A stretch of DNA of 64,000 bases, taken from Spirometra erinaceieuropaei (Eukaryota > Platyhelminthes > Cestoda > Diphyllobothriidea > Diphyllobothriidae). Position 1 is the stretch's first letter, and every line of letters starts with the position of its first letter. The notes below the pieces were generated by a model, which saw only the letters and a list, made by a program, of their open reading frames with translations, was not told where the DNA came from and ran no database searches. Positions 47,997 through 59,840 of the stretch are shown piece by piece. The DNA lies in the NCBI GenBank assembly GCA_902702965.1, contig CACRXP010000179.1, forward strand, positions 847,316 through 911,315, read 5' to 3'. The position numbers and the translations under genes were made by a program.

Positions 47997-48075
47997 CTGC
48001 AGGTTGAAAGTTAGTGTGAATGTAAATCGTTTGTATCAATACTAACTTTCGGCAGGTAAAATTGAAATTGCTTAC

Positions 48076-48179
48076 CGCGGGCAGTACAACCCTCGATGAA
48101 TGCTTAAAATCGAGAAAGTTGCATGCAGAAAAAAAACTTCCGGATCCTGGTTGTCAATTACACTGGCACGGAGCTGACA
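48076..48179 (-). CDS. possible upstream exon of the FERM gene
   Basis: On the minus strand an open stretch of 34 codons plus two bases lies between an AG acceptor (before 48179) and a GTAAGC donor (after 48076). Its phase fits the next exon, which starts with one base. The intron between them would be only 79 bp. There is no recognisable domain, and the polypyrimidine tract at its acceptor is poor, so it could be untranslated leader or chance. Confidence 0.3.
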
Positions 48180-48309
48180 CTGCGAGGATGTTTCTCGATT
48201 GTCAGGACATCAAGTAAAATGACTAACTGCATTTGAAATCAAATACTCAGTCTTCCTAATCTACAATCACGTTCCGAACTCGCACGTTTGGCGGGTGAAG
48301 GGAGCAAAT

Positions 48310-48910
48310 TTTGCAGAACAAGCGCGTTGGACATCTAACCAAAGAGTCGCTGGATGGAACGCTAGGGTTTGTGGAACCTGAGACTGGATACTGCCAAATG
48401 ATGACGACTAATAGGCCAGAAATGTCCATGTCGATCTTGCTTGTCTTTATCAGTAATGTTACTATGTATATATGGTCACATTATTGGTTATAACATTACG
48501 GTCGCCCTGTCGGTTTCGATCGGAATATACAATGGTAGGGGCGCTCAACGATCATTCTTACGAAACTCACTCGTTCCGTTGTGCCTTACTGGCTCTCTCA
48601 CGAGCTTGTCATGCGCCGCTGTGCGGCTGCTGGTTGGACTCGAGAGAGAACCCATAAGGCACGACGGAAGGGGTGAGCTCCGTACGAAAGATCGGTGAGA
48701 GCCCCCCACCATTGTATATTCCCGACCGAAAACCGACAGGACAACGGACTCGTGACTCAGTGGTTAGAGGCGTGCACTTCTAACTAACAGGTCGCGGGTT
48801 CGAGCCTCGGATGTTCAACACTTCAGAGTTGGGTATGACTGACTGACGATGGCTAATAAGCCAGAAATGGCCATTCCAGTCTCCCTTGTCTTTGTCGGCA
48901 ATACCATTCT
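48310..48910. repeat. family-A retrozyme inverted pair; hammerhead 48837-48881 (+)
   Basis: Left: a worn plus-strand hammerhead (about 48397-48436) followed by a minus-strand half unit (48495-48600). Right: a plus-strand unit (48606-48905) ending in hammerhead 48837-48881: GACTGA, core CTGACGA, stem-loop TGGCT-AATA-AGCCA with all five pairs, core GAAA, ATGGCCAT, T, CCAGTC. Helix I has one A-C mismatch next to the core. The tRNA-like module is at 48744-48812 (B-box-like GGGTTCGAGCC). This is the best stem II of the set. Confidence 0.8.
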
Positions 48911-49092
48911 GCCTATATATAGGCAACGGCTACGTATGCCTCAAGCACCTCTGATAACGCTCATATAAAAAACAAAATATGTAGAAAATGAAAAGATGAC
49001 TGAGGTGATAGTGGTGACAATGAGGAGGGTGGAGGTGGTGGTGGGGGAGGGTTGTTATTGTTGTCATACGATTGAAAAGTATGGGAGAACAA

Positions 49093-49152
49093 AGGAGAAG
49101 AAGAAGAAAAAGAAGAAGAAGAAGAAGAAGAAGAAGAAGAAGAAGAAGAAGG
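49093..49152 (+). repeat. (GAA)n microsatellite
   Basis: About 60 bp of AAG/GAA repeat with one early AAAA interruption. It produces poly-Lys and poly-Leu frames. Confidence 0.95.
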
Positions 49153-51259
49153 CGACTAAGAATAATAAGGACGGCAGCATATCGCCAGGTCTCCATTATA
49201 CCGCAAGTTGTATTGCCTACGGTTCTCCTAACTACTTGACCAAGGACAAATACAGGCGTAGAGTCCAGTTGCTTGGCCTGCATGGTGACGCGTGAGTGTA
49301 TATCCCACCGCCCCCCCCCGCCCTACCCGCGATTACTTAATGCTCATTCATCTTCGCCGCCAGTCGCTTGTTATAGTAACTAACCGAACCCTAGGATATT
49401 TGACGCAACAGATTATGCATGACACGCCTTCAAGTAACAACCATTCCTTAGGATGCAGGTAGCTGATCGTTATATCGAACTGGCCTCCTAAGATTTCCTT
49501 TGGCGGCCTCGACATTCGCTTGATGGTTTCAGACGCATTTCTCATTTGAGGCAATGCCCAGTAGCTCTCGGGCTTTGTTCGCTGACTACCCTTGATGCTT
49601 TAATACCTTCAGGATAACCATTTTTACGATACTGTGGCAATTTCCGCTGAGGTAGATGAGGCGCCACAAGTAACTGGGATCCACAAACTTCTATGTCCCC
49701 GTGACGTACTCTGCAGCATTTTGATAAAACAAAGTCTCGACGCAAGGGCATTTTTGAGGCAATGAACGGCTTTATTGCTGGCCAACGGATACCCATTTGT
49801 GATTCCATTTTCCTGCGTCGATGCCAGGACAGAAGTTGGCACGGAATTCGGTGCTTTTACAGAGTAAGCTTAAGCATCACATTTGTTGAACGGCAGTCAA
49901 GATTGGCAGCAAAATTCCTTCTTTTTAACTAATTTCAGGGACGTTCGTGTTTTATAGGTAACAGGCTGAGTGAAACCCTTGGTGCATTATGAAGGCATCT
50001 TTGTCAATCAACTGAAATTAAGATGTTCCTTTTTTCTTTTCACACCTTATGGAAACTTCAATAGCATCCGAACACTTTACTCTATATTAATATGACATTT
50101 GTATCATATTTCGACAGTAAAAATGGCATTTTACGATTTTACTTCATTTAGGACTACTAACCGACATTCTGAATTACCTCGCCTTAGGAAGAGTGTGAAA
50201 AGCATTTGAAGTTGTAAAATACACAACCACATCACTGAGTATGCCACTGAATAATTCTTTGTTTTGTGAACCAATAAGCGCGAGATTTGTGGACCAATCA
50301 CTGGCAAGTTATGACCAAACTTACAACGACCACCGCCTCAGTGACAGTCTCTGGGATAAAAAAACGGCGTGATACTGGGTACCACGAACCAAGCAGATAT
50401 TCAGATGTAAATGCTTACCACATATTGTTGACTAGTAACAATAGGTTTGCTGGGCAATCCAACTTTAGAGCTAAAAATAATCGAAGGCAGACGTCCAGCT
50501 TAAGTTAGCACTCTTATCTAGGATGTGGACGTGCGTAAATTGGAAAAGTAACCGTTCGAAATGTGCGGTTTGAGGTTCCCGAGTGATTTGAAAATTTCTG
50601 AATTCCCGAAAATTTGCGAATTTGATCAGACAGACTGTGGACTGCTTATCTCAGGTAGACATTAGTAGATGTGCATTGCCTTAGTGCTTATTTCTCTGTT
50701 AAGGGAGTATTTTAAACATTTTAAAGGTGTACGCCTCCCTTTGCTTCTTTCAAAATGTAAATAGCCTTTGGAACAACGAGTACTGTGTGTCGACATCTCG
50801 GATGATTGTTGACGTTCCTTAATCTTTACCGTCATCTTATCTATCTACCGTTTTTATATTTGACTGGACTGACAGGCGACTGTGTTACAGGCAGAAGAAA
50901 CTGCTGTCCAGTCGAAGCATTCATGGAAGATGATCTTACTGGCGACCCTTTTTGCCGATAGGGACACTCATTTGTCTAAAAGCGGCACTCGGGATGAAAT
51001 CCAGCGGAACTGTCTCTACAAGTGAGCTTCGGAAAACGGTCAGAAACTTCGAGAACCATCAGTTGGAGAGTTGGCCATAGGAATATGAACCTCCCCCTGC
51101 GAGGGGGGGGGGAGTTTGCCCCGAAGTCCAGGGAGTTAGTAGGGTTCGCATTAAGGTCTGGGTAGGGAGGGTTAAAGTTAGGACACTGGGATACGAAGCC
51201 GCCTGGGATTTCAACATGAGGCCACCTGTAGCACGGGGTCAGTATTCGCGTCTCAGACC
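49153..51259. other. unidentified sequence, no gene seen
   Basis: Overlapping minus-strand open frames at 49348-49842 have no recognisable motif and no convincing splice signals. A G9 run is at about 51104-51112. Confidence 0.45.
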
Positions 51260-52250
51260 TACAGTAGGTGGACTAACTCATGAAATTCCAATCGAAATTC
51301 CGAAATTCGTGCTCGGTTCGGAAAGGTTAATTAAGTAGGGTTGTACAACTAATCAACATGCTGCATAATTCTATAATAATTCAGTTACCTCAGGATGCGG
51401 GCTTTCGAACAAACTTCCTTCCGGCTGGATGCAAAACCTACACTCAGTGAAAAATGACTATTTACCTAGCATGCATTTTTCTCATTGATTTTCGATGCTC
51501 CTAAAAGTCCAATTATATTTCATGGAAAACATGCGGAAAAATATTCATTCTTTTTCTCACCCGATAAAAATTACGTCTTCTTCCGATCTTATACTCGAAA
51601 GAAGGGTATAATTCGGTTTTCAACAACGTTTCCAATCCCCGAATAATTTTTAAACCGCTCTACCGTAACACTTGGATTCAGGGTTTCCAAACTACAAGCC
51701 GTATATTTTCCGCGTACGGAAAGCCACACATTTCTCTACGCTATTAAGAAGAGACCATGTAGGGTTCATAAAATTTAGTATTGGGTTTGATCCCTACTGT
51801 TATTTTTATAAGCCACATTGTTAAATGCAGAGTCATGACGTTTTATGAACGACCATTTCACCGTATTAAAAAATCTCACTTAAAGAAACTTTTTAAAGCC
51901 GATCCATCTCCCTTTTTCGAGTATAGATTGGAAGAAGACGTAATTTTTACCGAATGAGAGAACGAATGAATATTTTTTACATGTTTTCCATGAAATATAA
52001 TCGGACTTTTAGGGGCATCGAAAATCAATGAGAAAAATGCATGCTAGGTAAATAGTCATTTTTTACAGAGTGTAGGCTTTGCATGCAGCCGGAAGGAAGT
52101 TCGTTCGAAAGCCGACACCCTAAGGTAACTGGATCATTATAGAATTATATTACAGGTTGACCGGTTTTACAACTATACTTAATTAATCTTTTCAAAACGA
52201 GAACGCATTTCGAAATTTCTGTCGACATTTCATGAGTTACTCACCTACTG
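51260..52250. mobile_element. TA-flanked foldback element
   Basis: Left end TA|CAGTAGGTGGACTAACTC, right end GAGTTACTCACCTACTG. Inverted arms flank a ~300-bp centre (about 51610-51890). The end variant CAGTAGGTGG is shared with 36841, suggesting a subfamily distinct from the CAGTAGATGTG copies. Confidence 0.82.
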
Positions 52251-52259
52251 CGGTATCCC

Positions 52260-55135
52260 TTTGAGGTTTTGAAATGTCACTCATTGAAAACTGGAAGGGA
52301 TTGACAGCAGGTACTCTCTGCTACGATCTGATTGGTATCCAGCCGCATATCACATGAACAACGGAGACCATCCGCAAGCCAAACTTTCCTTAAAGGGCTC
52401 CAAATTAGCTCGATAGAGTTTCGGTAGTCTGGCGTTTAAATACCGGCATTTATTTGATCTTCTTCAACTTGCTTAGGGTTTGTGTTACAGGTAAGGTTAG
52501 AATTATGGATAGAAGGAGTAGGGTTATGGTTAGTGTTGAAGTTAAAGCCATGAAATGGAAATTAGAACCCGCTAGAATTTAGCGCGAGTTCACCTTTAGT
52601 GTCAGGGGTCCATGTACCTATGTCCGACCAAGTTAATCGTAGGAAGTCCTTAATTACTACTAGCAGTACACTTGTAGGGGGTTGACACTGCATTCTCCTC
52701 TCGCTTTTAAGGGACTAGATCGTAAATAAAAATGCGGTATCTGTTTAAGTGACAAAATTGGGCTTTTTCCCTTTATCTCGTGCTATGCATTTTTGCTAAT
52801 GAATCCCCGCCTGCCCTCAGTTTAGGAGTGCTACTCACCCCCATCGAGTGCCCAAACGCGTTTCAGCAAATGGACTGATTTTGGTACTTACTAAGAACTT
52901 TGTGGATTTACTTTGAAATGCAGACAATTCAATAAGACTCGCTGTGCCTGGTAAAGTTCCTATTATTGAATAAATAAATATGGCCTAGAAAATGCGATTT
53001 AGATTTGTATTCGATTAATTCCTATTCGAGTTAAATTCAAAATAGAAAGACCGCCTGACATTTTTTAATAGGCTATTTATACGCCTCACCTTTCGTCAGA
53101 GGAACGGAAACTCAGAAGTATACCATGAGTATTTTAAGGAGTCCTCGGCCGCATCTTCCATTATGCTAATTTCCAGGGGGCGTAGGTTAGGGTTTTGGCT
53201 TGGGTTACGATTGGGATTAGGGCTGTGGTTAAATTTATGGTTGGTGTTAGGGCTAGGGTTCGGTTTAGGGTAGGGTTAATTTTTGCGTCAGAATTAGGCC
53301 TGAAGTCGGGGTTAGGTTAAGGGTGCGAGAACAGTAGCCCCTAAGCTTTAAGGCAAAACGACTCAGGTCTTGCCAAAGAGGCCAAAGGAGTCTTTTTAAG
53401 ACTACGTAACGATTACTGTAGACTTCATTGCTTTCAAGGCAAACCTGTGAAATTCAAATACTTTGCATATTATTTTCACCAAATGTCCATTAAGACGTAA
53501 TTTCAGAGAGTGAGAACGTAAATCGAGGTAGCCTTCCGAGTAAATCTCTTGAAAGCATAAATGCACTGCCTCAAATTTGAATGATACTAGCGTCTGCAGT
53601 CTAAATCCTGCACGTTCATTACATCATCTTACTTCTTCCGCTGTCTTTATCGGAAAATATTTTGGCAAATCAGAAATAAAAGTAAAAAAGCGACTTTATC
53701 CAGCTTTTCCTCCGTGCAAAATTGGTACACCGCTGCCTTATTTTGGACGCACAGGCCGTAGCAACAACGGCGATCTCAATGATGCCCATAGCAGCGGAAG
53801 AGTTGTTGCCAAGTCCCGTGTCCGTACAGTAAGTTTTCGTAATTATTATTTACTGAGACGCTAGGCCTCTTGGCCCAAACAGGTCGGGAAGAGATTGTAT
53901 TAATTGTACGTTTTTTTAATTTGGCCGCTTCGTATTTGAGGCGGGTCTGATTCTCGCAACCTGTGCTCCAGTGGGCTTCTGCCAAACGTGCGATGACGAT
54001 CGACCAATGGGGTCACAGGTGGGCGAGCGCGCGCGCACGCGAATACACGCCTACGAGTAGGCTATGAGTGTGCGCACTCTAACAGTTCTTATCGCAATTT
54101 TTGTTGCCCATCGCAGGTGGACACGCCGCTGGTGCACGCCCAAGGCTGCTGCATGCAAAAACACCGTGGTAGCGCTTCACCCCTTCCCCCCCCCCACCCC
54201 CAGGGGGAGTACACTGGGCGTTGCTGTGGTTGCGTCATAGTGTGATTGCAACGCACGCTGGACATATGACGCGGCGTTTGCACGCCTTGGTGTTGAAACT
54301 GTGACGGGGGAAGGAAGTAGATGGGCGGAGCCGTCTTCGGGGTCCGTGCGATTGGTCAGCCCTGTGGTCTCAACGTGACGCGCCCGTGCGACCTTCTGCT
54401 GTTCGCCGCCCATGACAACTGGCACCTTGATGCTGAATGCTCCTCTCAGGTGTTGTTTTGGAGGCTAGCGTGTTTTGACCTAATTCAATCCGATTTATGT
54501 GAGGAGGCTGTTTGACAAGGGAGTTTTGTATACGCTTTCACCGGGATTGTCTTCTGACTCCCCGATTGTCAGGCAATCATGGCCGGAATTTGTAAGGCAC
54601 CCAGATAGGCTTAGAGCGGTAACAAGTCTCGTGTGCGAAATACTTTGAAAGAGACGCGGATGGTTGAACCAAGCTTGTTCTCTGGTTTGTTTCGATTTGG
54701 AGGTATTGTACCCAGGGTTAACGTTGTTACACAATCCCGCAGTTGGTTGGCTGAAGAAAGGTCCCATATTTTGTGGGTCAGTAAGATATTCGGACCAGTT
54801 CTGGCCAGGTAGTGGCCTTCTTAACCGATTATATCCTTCAAAAGATTATGTGATCTACCATACATAAAGTATAAAGATCGCTGGGCTCTAGTCCCTAAGC
54901 ATTTCACCAAATTGGCATGGTTTTTTATTGGGAAATGCATAATAAGCTCCCGGTTTGAAAGATAAAATTGGACCACTAAAAAGACGCCTTGCGTTACATG
55001 ACCTACCAGACCATACCAGTCAGAAAGAAATATGAACGATGGTCCGGTTGGCAAGCACATCTCAAGTCCATGGGAATAATTACAGAACTTTATTTTCGAA
55101 AATTCAAAAATTCGCATTAGGCTAAAGATGCAGCG
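52260..55135. other. unidentified sequence with telomere-like tracts
   Basis: Worn TTAGGG-like text lies at 52475-52600 and more clearly at 53185-53320. A GC-rich stretch with CG repeats is at 54015-54075. No gene was recognised, including in the frames at 53577-53864 and 54821-55117. Confidence 0.45.
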
Positions 55136-55139
55136 TCGC

Positions 55140-56118
55140 TTCTTACATAACCGATCTCATGAAATTTTGGCCGAAATTCTGAAATGCGTTTTCGATTAGG
55201 AAGGATTACCTAGGTGGGGTTATTTGACTGATTATCACGCAACATAATTCTATAGTATTTCGGACGCGCCAAGACGTCGGTTTTTGGATGCACTTATTTG
55301 TCCACCTCCTGTAGAAACTACACTCGGTAAAAAGATGGCCACTCAAGTAGCATACACTTTTCACATTCATTTTTGATGGTCTTATAAATTCAGATATATT
55401 CTTTAGACAACCTGCACAATAATATGCTTTGTTTTACTCATTTGGTAGAAAATCACAGTGTCTTTACATTTCACACCCGAAGAAAGTGTTCCCTTATATT
55501 TTGAAAAAGTTTCTCAAGTTCCGAATTATTTAGAGCCAAATCAGCCGTTGTACTAGTGTTTGGTGACTTCACTCTACGAGGTGTATGCATTCCGCGCAAG
55601 GAACATCACATATTCCTCTATGCACATAAGAAGATACCATATAGAGTTATATGTATATAGGACTATGTTATACACTCTATGGGGAACATTAATAGACGAA
55701 CAGGTACGCTGTTGTGTGCGTGGACATCGCCCGGTCTAAAAAATCTGACAATTAGAAACTTCTTTAAAGCGAAAGATAACCTTTCTTGGGGTATGAAATG
55801 TGAACGCCATGTTCTGCCAAACGAGTAAAAGAAAGCACATTTTGCATGCTTTGTATAAAATATTTTAGGATTTATAAGACCATCGAAAATCATTGTGAAA
55901 AACGCATGCTACTTGAGTAGGCACATTTTAACAATCGCAGTTCCCATAGAGGACGGAAAAGAAGTGCTTTCAAAGGCCGTCATGCTGGCAAGTCCGAAAT
56001 ACTATAGAATTATGCTGCGTGATAGTCAATGTTTTAATCCCACCTGGGTAATTCTTCCCAATCGACAACACATCTCAGAATTTCGGCCGACATTTCATGA
56101 GATCGGTCCCTTACTGTA
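55140..56118. mobile_element. old, diverged foldback element
   Basis: Left landmark CCGATCTCATGAAATTTTGGCC and right landmark GGCCGACATTTCATGAGATCGG are inverted, with TTACTGTA at the right end. The inner arms align loosely with the family. The left terminal bases are lost. Confidence 0.7.
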
Positions 56119-58755
56119 TTTGACATGCGTTTTGCCTACGCCAATTCTAGCGCATCATTTCTCGTTTGCGGCCTTTCAACTACATTTCCCTTATTCCGTC
56201 AATGAAATAACTAATGTCGTTTTGTCTGCATCCCGTATTTTTAAATTTTCCAAATGCCAAAAATGAAAATTTGCTCAGGCCAGTAAGCGAATCTGATAGG
56301 ATGAACTCCGATGAACATGATAACTATCAGCTCTACGGTACACTTTAATCATCTAATGAATGTGGTCAGGTGAGTCCAAAGGTAGGGGGCGACAATTGCC
56401 TGCCACAAAATCGGCTCCATCATTATCTAAATCAAGAAGTTGGATAGAATCTTATTTATTGTCCAAAGCCGCGTAGTTTAGTATTATTAGCCCGGTTGGT
56501 TTATTACGACAGATTATTAAGCCGAAAAAACTAGACTAGTAAGTCAAGTTCTTGGAAGAAAACGAATTGTTCGCTCCATCCTCTCCATCTATTGTTGCAA
56601 AGTAATACGTACTAACTCAAAAATTAATAAACGGTTTTATCTTCATATTCTTCTGAAATCCTTAAGAAGGCCAAAGACAGGGGCGTAGAAAGTTCATAAA
56701 AACACATGGTGCATATGAACATAATTTCAGGCTTTGGTCTTCTTTGGTATCGTTTTAAATGTGCTTATCACTTTATGTGTATCCTATTAACTATGCTATC
56801 TCAGCGAAATTACGTGGGGTGAATTATCTTTTAATCTGGATTGTTGACCGCATTGTACTCGTCGACATATGAAAGAATGTCAAATTACACAACGAATATT
56901 AATCCAAATGCCTAACGGTCCAGGTACTCAATGAACTAAAGCGGTACGTTCATAAATATTGTGGTCAGTTTCGAAAAGTCATCTGTCCATCCCTGCGAAT
57001 GAGGCATACTTCCTTTTGCCATACGAACCGAAACCACAGGGTGAAGTCAACGTGGCGAGTGGAAAAAAATAAACAGCCCGTGTATCTGTGTCATACAACC
57101 TGGTCTTTTATGCAAACGCACTGGGCTTTAAGCTGGAGGTACCTTGCATATACGAAATAACCAGTCCTGAGTAGGTTCGAGTTATTTTGCCAGTAAAATA
57201 TGTCCCAAACCACGATTGTTTGAACGCCGTGACAGCCTAAAGCCCATTGTTTATAATGAGGAATGCGTTAACTTGCTTTAAGCAAGAAATGCATATTAAC
57301 ATCGTCAATCTCCTTCCTCTCCTCCGGGCATCAAAGAATTTCCTAGGCTTGACTTTACTTGAAATAAGGGCCTGAGATTGTGATGTGTCTACATCTGAGT
57401 AGCTGCGGACTCAAACGAACCCGGGATAACTCAATAGTCTTTTGCGTATGCTAATACAGTCCCAAATTTGGCTCAGAAAACCTGTAGTCTATCTTGGGGA
57501 GTAATAAGTCCAAATACACAAAGCAAGGACTTAATTTTTAAATGAACTTTTCCGCCTTTAGTTTTCGGGCATTTGAGGTCATGTAAGCCCATACTGTTGA
57601 TTACTTTTGAACGGCTTGTACCTGTTTCTGCTCTTGGCACGACATCAAAGAAGTGATGTATGCTCATCCTACTAACTTAAGGGAAATTCTTTGTCCAGAA
57701 GTTCCAGAATAGGGATTTTTTCATTTGCCTTCTTTACTAAACTTTCCATATATTTTTCCACAAGCTTCATTTTTTAATGCACTGGACAACTTAGTATTAA
57801 AGAAATTTTGTCGCTAAATGAGCTAATATGCAGAAGTAACTCATAACATTTTTCTAACTGAAGATTGGAAAATAGATTTTACGAAGTTAATTGGCGACAA
57901 AGCTATATTTATCAAATGTCAAAATAAACTTTGACACTCAATCGAGATAACATTAATTTTTTCAAATTTAAAAAAGCGCGCATTGTTGTACATTTGTGAT
58001 TGTTTCTGCATGTGTATTGAGTCGATTAGCTGCGTGCTCATATCAAATATTGATACTCTAGTTTGTGCGAGGTTTTCAAATTAATAAAAATTGTGTGCTA
58101 TCTGTTTTCGGAGAAAACCTGCATCACCAATCGTGGAACTCTTTTCGTTAAATATGTTAAGAGGATATTTGGATGGTTTTTTGTTCCACAACAAAAATAC
58201 AGAATCAGTCTTTTAGAAATGTCTTGCAGTAAACGCGCGCAAAATGAACTAGTATATCAATGGTGTTCGCAAACGAATGACACTTTATTCAAATGAAATA
58301 TGTGTTGCTCCTTTTCGAGTTGTCAAAAGGAAACCCTGGCTACCAGATAATACGAATCCGGATTATTTTCAGTATTTGCAAGTCAAGGTTGGACAGCTCA
58401 CACTAACCATCTAAGTAACTATTTGAGACATTATCAAAATAAACTGGTGGAAACTCGGTAGACGAATAAAGATCCAGAGAGCATACTCTATTAGGAAACA
58501 CTGATATTTTATAATATAGTAAGGTTGAAATCGATCGATTTAAGTCGAATTAAATTTCAGATGTCAGTTTTGTCCGTTCTAGATTCTAAAGGTCTTTATG
58601 CAAAATACGATCTTTTCAGAAAATAAGCTTTCCGGGCCTTATTAAAAAGGACCTAATGCAGTCTTTAAGCACTTAACTCCCTGGTTATTCTTCCTAATTT
58701 AGAATTAGCCCATGCGATCATTACCCTTAACTATAAATGCAGTTACGACGAACAT
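56119..58755. other. AT-rich unidentified sequence
   Basis: No exon, transposon protein or family repeat recognised. Confidence 0.45.
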
Positions 58756-58759
58756 GTTG

Positions 58760-58760
<1 letters not shown>

Positions 58761-58797
<37 letters not shown>
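58761..58797 (+). repeat. (TA)n microsatellite
   Basis: About 37 bp of TA directly before a family-A retrozyme. Short TA tracts also border the units at 35301 and 59245, possibly part of the insertion site or the unit end. Confidence 0.95.
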
Positions 58798-58799
<2 letters not shown>

Positions 58800-59245
58800 G
58801 ACCGTGGGCGCTCGCCGATCAGGTTACTGAACAGGCTCGTTCCGTTGTGCCTTGGGACTCATACTATAACCCTCGCAGGCAGTCGCACAGCGACTAAAAG
58901 TAGACATAGATGAGATGGAGCCGACAAAGACAAGGGAGACCGGAATGGCCATTTCTGGCCTATTAGCCGTCATCAGCCAGTCATACCCAACCCCAAGTGT
59001 GGATCACTTGAGCTTCGAACCCGGGATCTTTGGTCATGGAGTTTGACGCTCTACCATTGAGCCACGGGCCCGTTGTTCTGTCGGTTGTGATCGGGAATAT
59101 TAATCATGACAGTGGGCGCTTGCCGAACAGGTTACGGAACATGCTCGTTCCGTTGTGCCTTGGGGCTCATACCTAAACCCTCGCAGGCAGTCGCACAGCG
59201 ACTAGTGATATATGTTGATAAGGTGATACCGACAAAGACTTAAAT
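58798..59245 (-). ncRNA. tandem family-A retrozyme with intact hammerhead 58938-58982
   Basis: The minus strand has a full unit plus a repeated part: the CGCTGTGCGACTGCC to CGGTGAGCGCC segment occurs at 58804-58894 and again at 59112-59205, a period of 308 nt. The hammerhead is GACTGG, CTGATGA, C-GGCT-AATA-GGCC-A, GAAA, ATGGCCAT, T, CCGGTC. All core bases are intact and helix I has six pairs (one G-T). The tRNA-like module is at 59000-59075 with B-box-like GGGTTCGAAGC. It is the most complete tandem copy. Confidence 0.85.
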
Positions 59246-59253
59246 ATATATAT

Positions 59254-59450
59254 GGACATCGAAAACCAATGGGAAAAATGCACATCGTTTAACTAGTCAT
59301 TTTTACAGATTATAGTTTTTGCACGCGGTCGAAAAGAAGCTTGTTTAAAAGCCGGCATCCTCACGTGACTGAAATATCCTGTGATTGTGCTGTGCGATAG
59401 TTGATCTTAGGACCCTTCTTAAGTAATCTTTCCAAATCGAAGACACATCT
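59254..59450. repeat. partial foldback arm
   Basis: GACATCGAAAACCAATGGGAAAAATGCA through GCCGGCATCCTCACGTGACTG matches a right arm. It is cut before the terminal bases by the hairpin-repeat arm at 59455-59530. Related text resumes at about 59560-59650. Confidence 0.6.
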
Positions 59451-59454
59451 CAGA

Positions 59455-59530
59455 CGAGTTCGGAAGCTCAGGACAACAAACAAAATGTTCCGGTGCTCGA
59501 TCCCTCTTCTTCGTCACTTATGCACATACC
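59455..59530 (-). repeat. one arm of the hairpin repeat seen at 12424
   Basis: GACGAGTTCGGAAGCTCAGGACAA, CCGGTGCTCGATCCCTCTTCTTCGTCACTTA corresponds to the right arm at 12522-12592. Confidence 0.65.
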
Positions 59531-59654
59531 CTTTATTCAAGCATATAGTTTTAATAAATCATGATTTGCTACCGAACCAGTACAAGAAGAGATATTTTTA
59601 ACTATGTGTTCCATAAAATATACTTGGATTTATAAGAACGTTGAAAACGCATAC

Positions 59655-59840
59655 AACTCGCAGGCAGTCGCACAACCGACAGGACAACGGGCCCGTGGCT
59701 CAATGGTAGAGCGTCAAACTCCATGACCAAAGATCCCGGGTTCGAATCTCAAGTGATCCACACTTAGGGTTGGGTATGACTGGCTGATGACGGCTAATAA
59801 GCCAGAAATAGCCATTCCGGTCTCCCTTGTCGGCTCCATC
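59655..59840 (+). ncRNA. family-A retrozyme part with intact hammerhead 59778-59822
   Basis: The tRNA-like module (59687-59762) has A-box-like TGGCTCAATGGTAGAGCGT and B-box-like GGGTTCGAATC. Then follows the hammerhead: GACTGG, CTGATGA, C-GGCT-AATA-AGCC-A, GAAA, TAGCCAT, T, CCGGTC. Core bases are intact. Helix I has six pairs including one wobble; helix III has one mismatch. The unit ends at GTCGGCTCCATCTCATATATAT. Confidence 0.82.

Noticed and set aside
59687..59762. tRNA gene candidate
   Set aside because: A- and B-box-like sequence is present, but the arms do not close well and the stretch recurs as part of the ~307-nt retrozyme unit.
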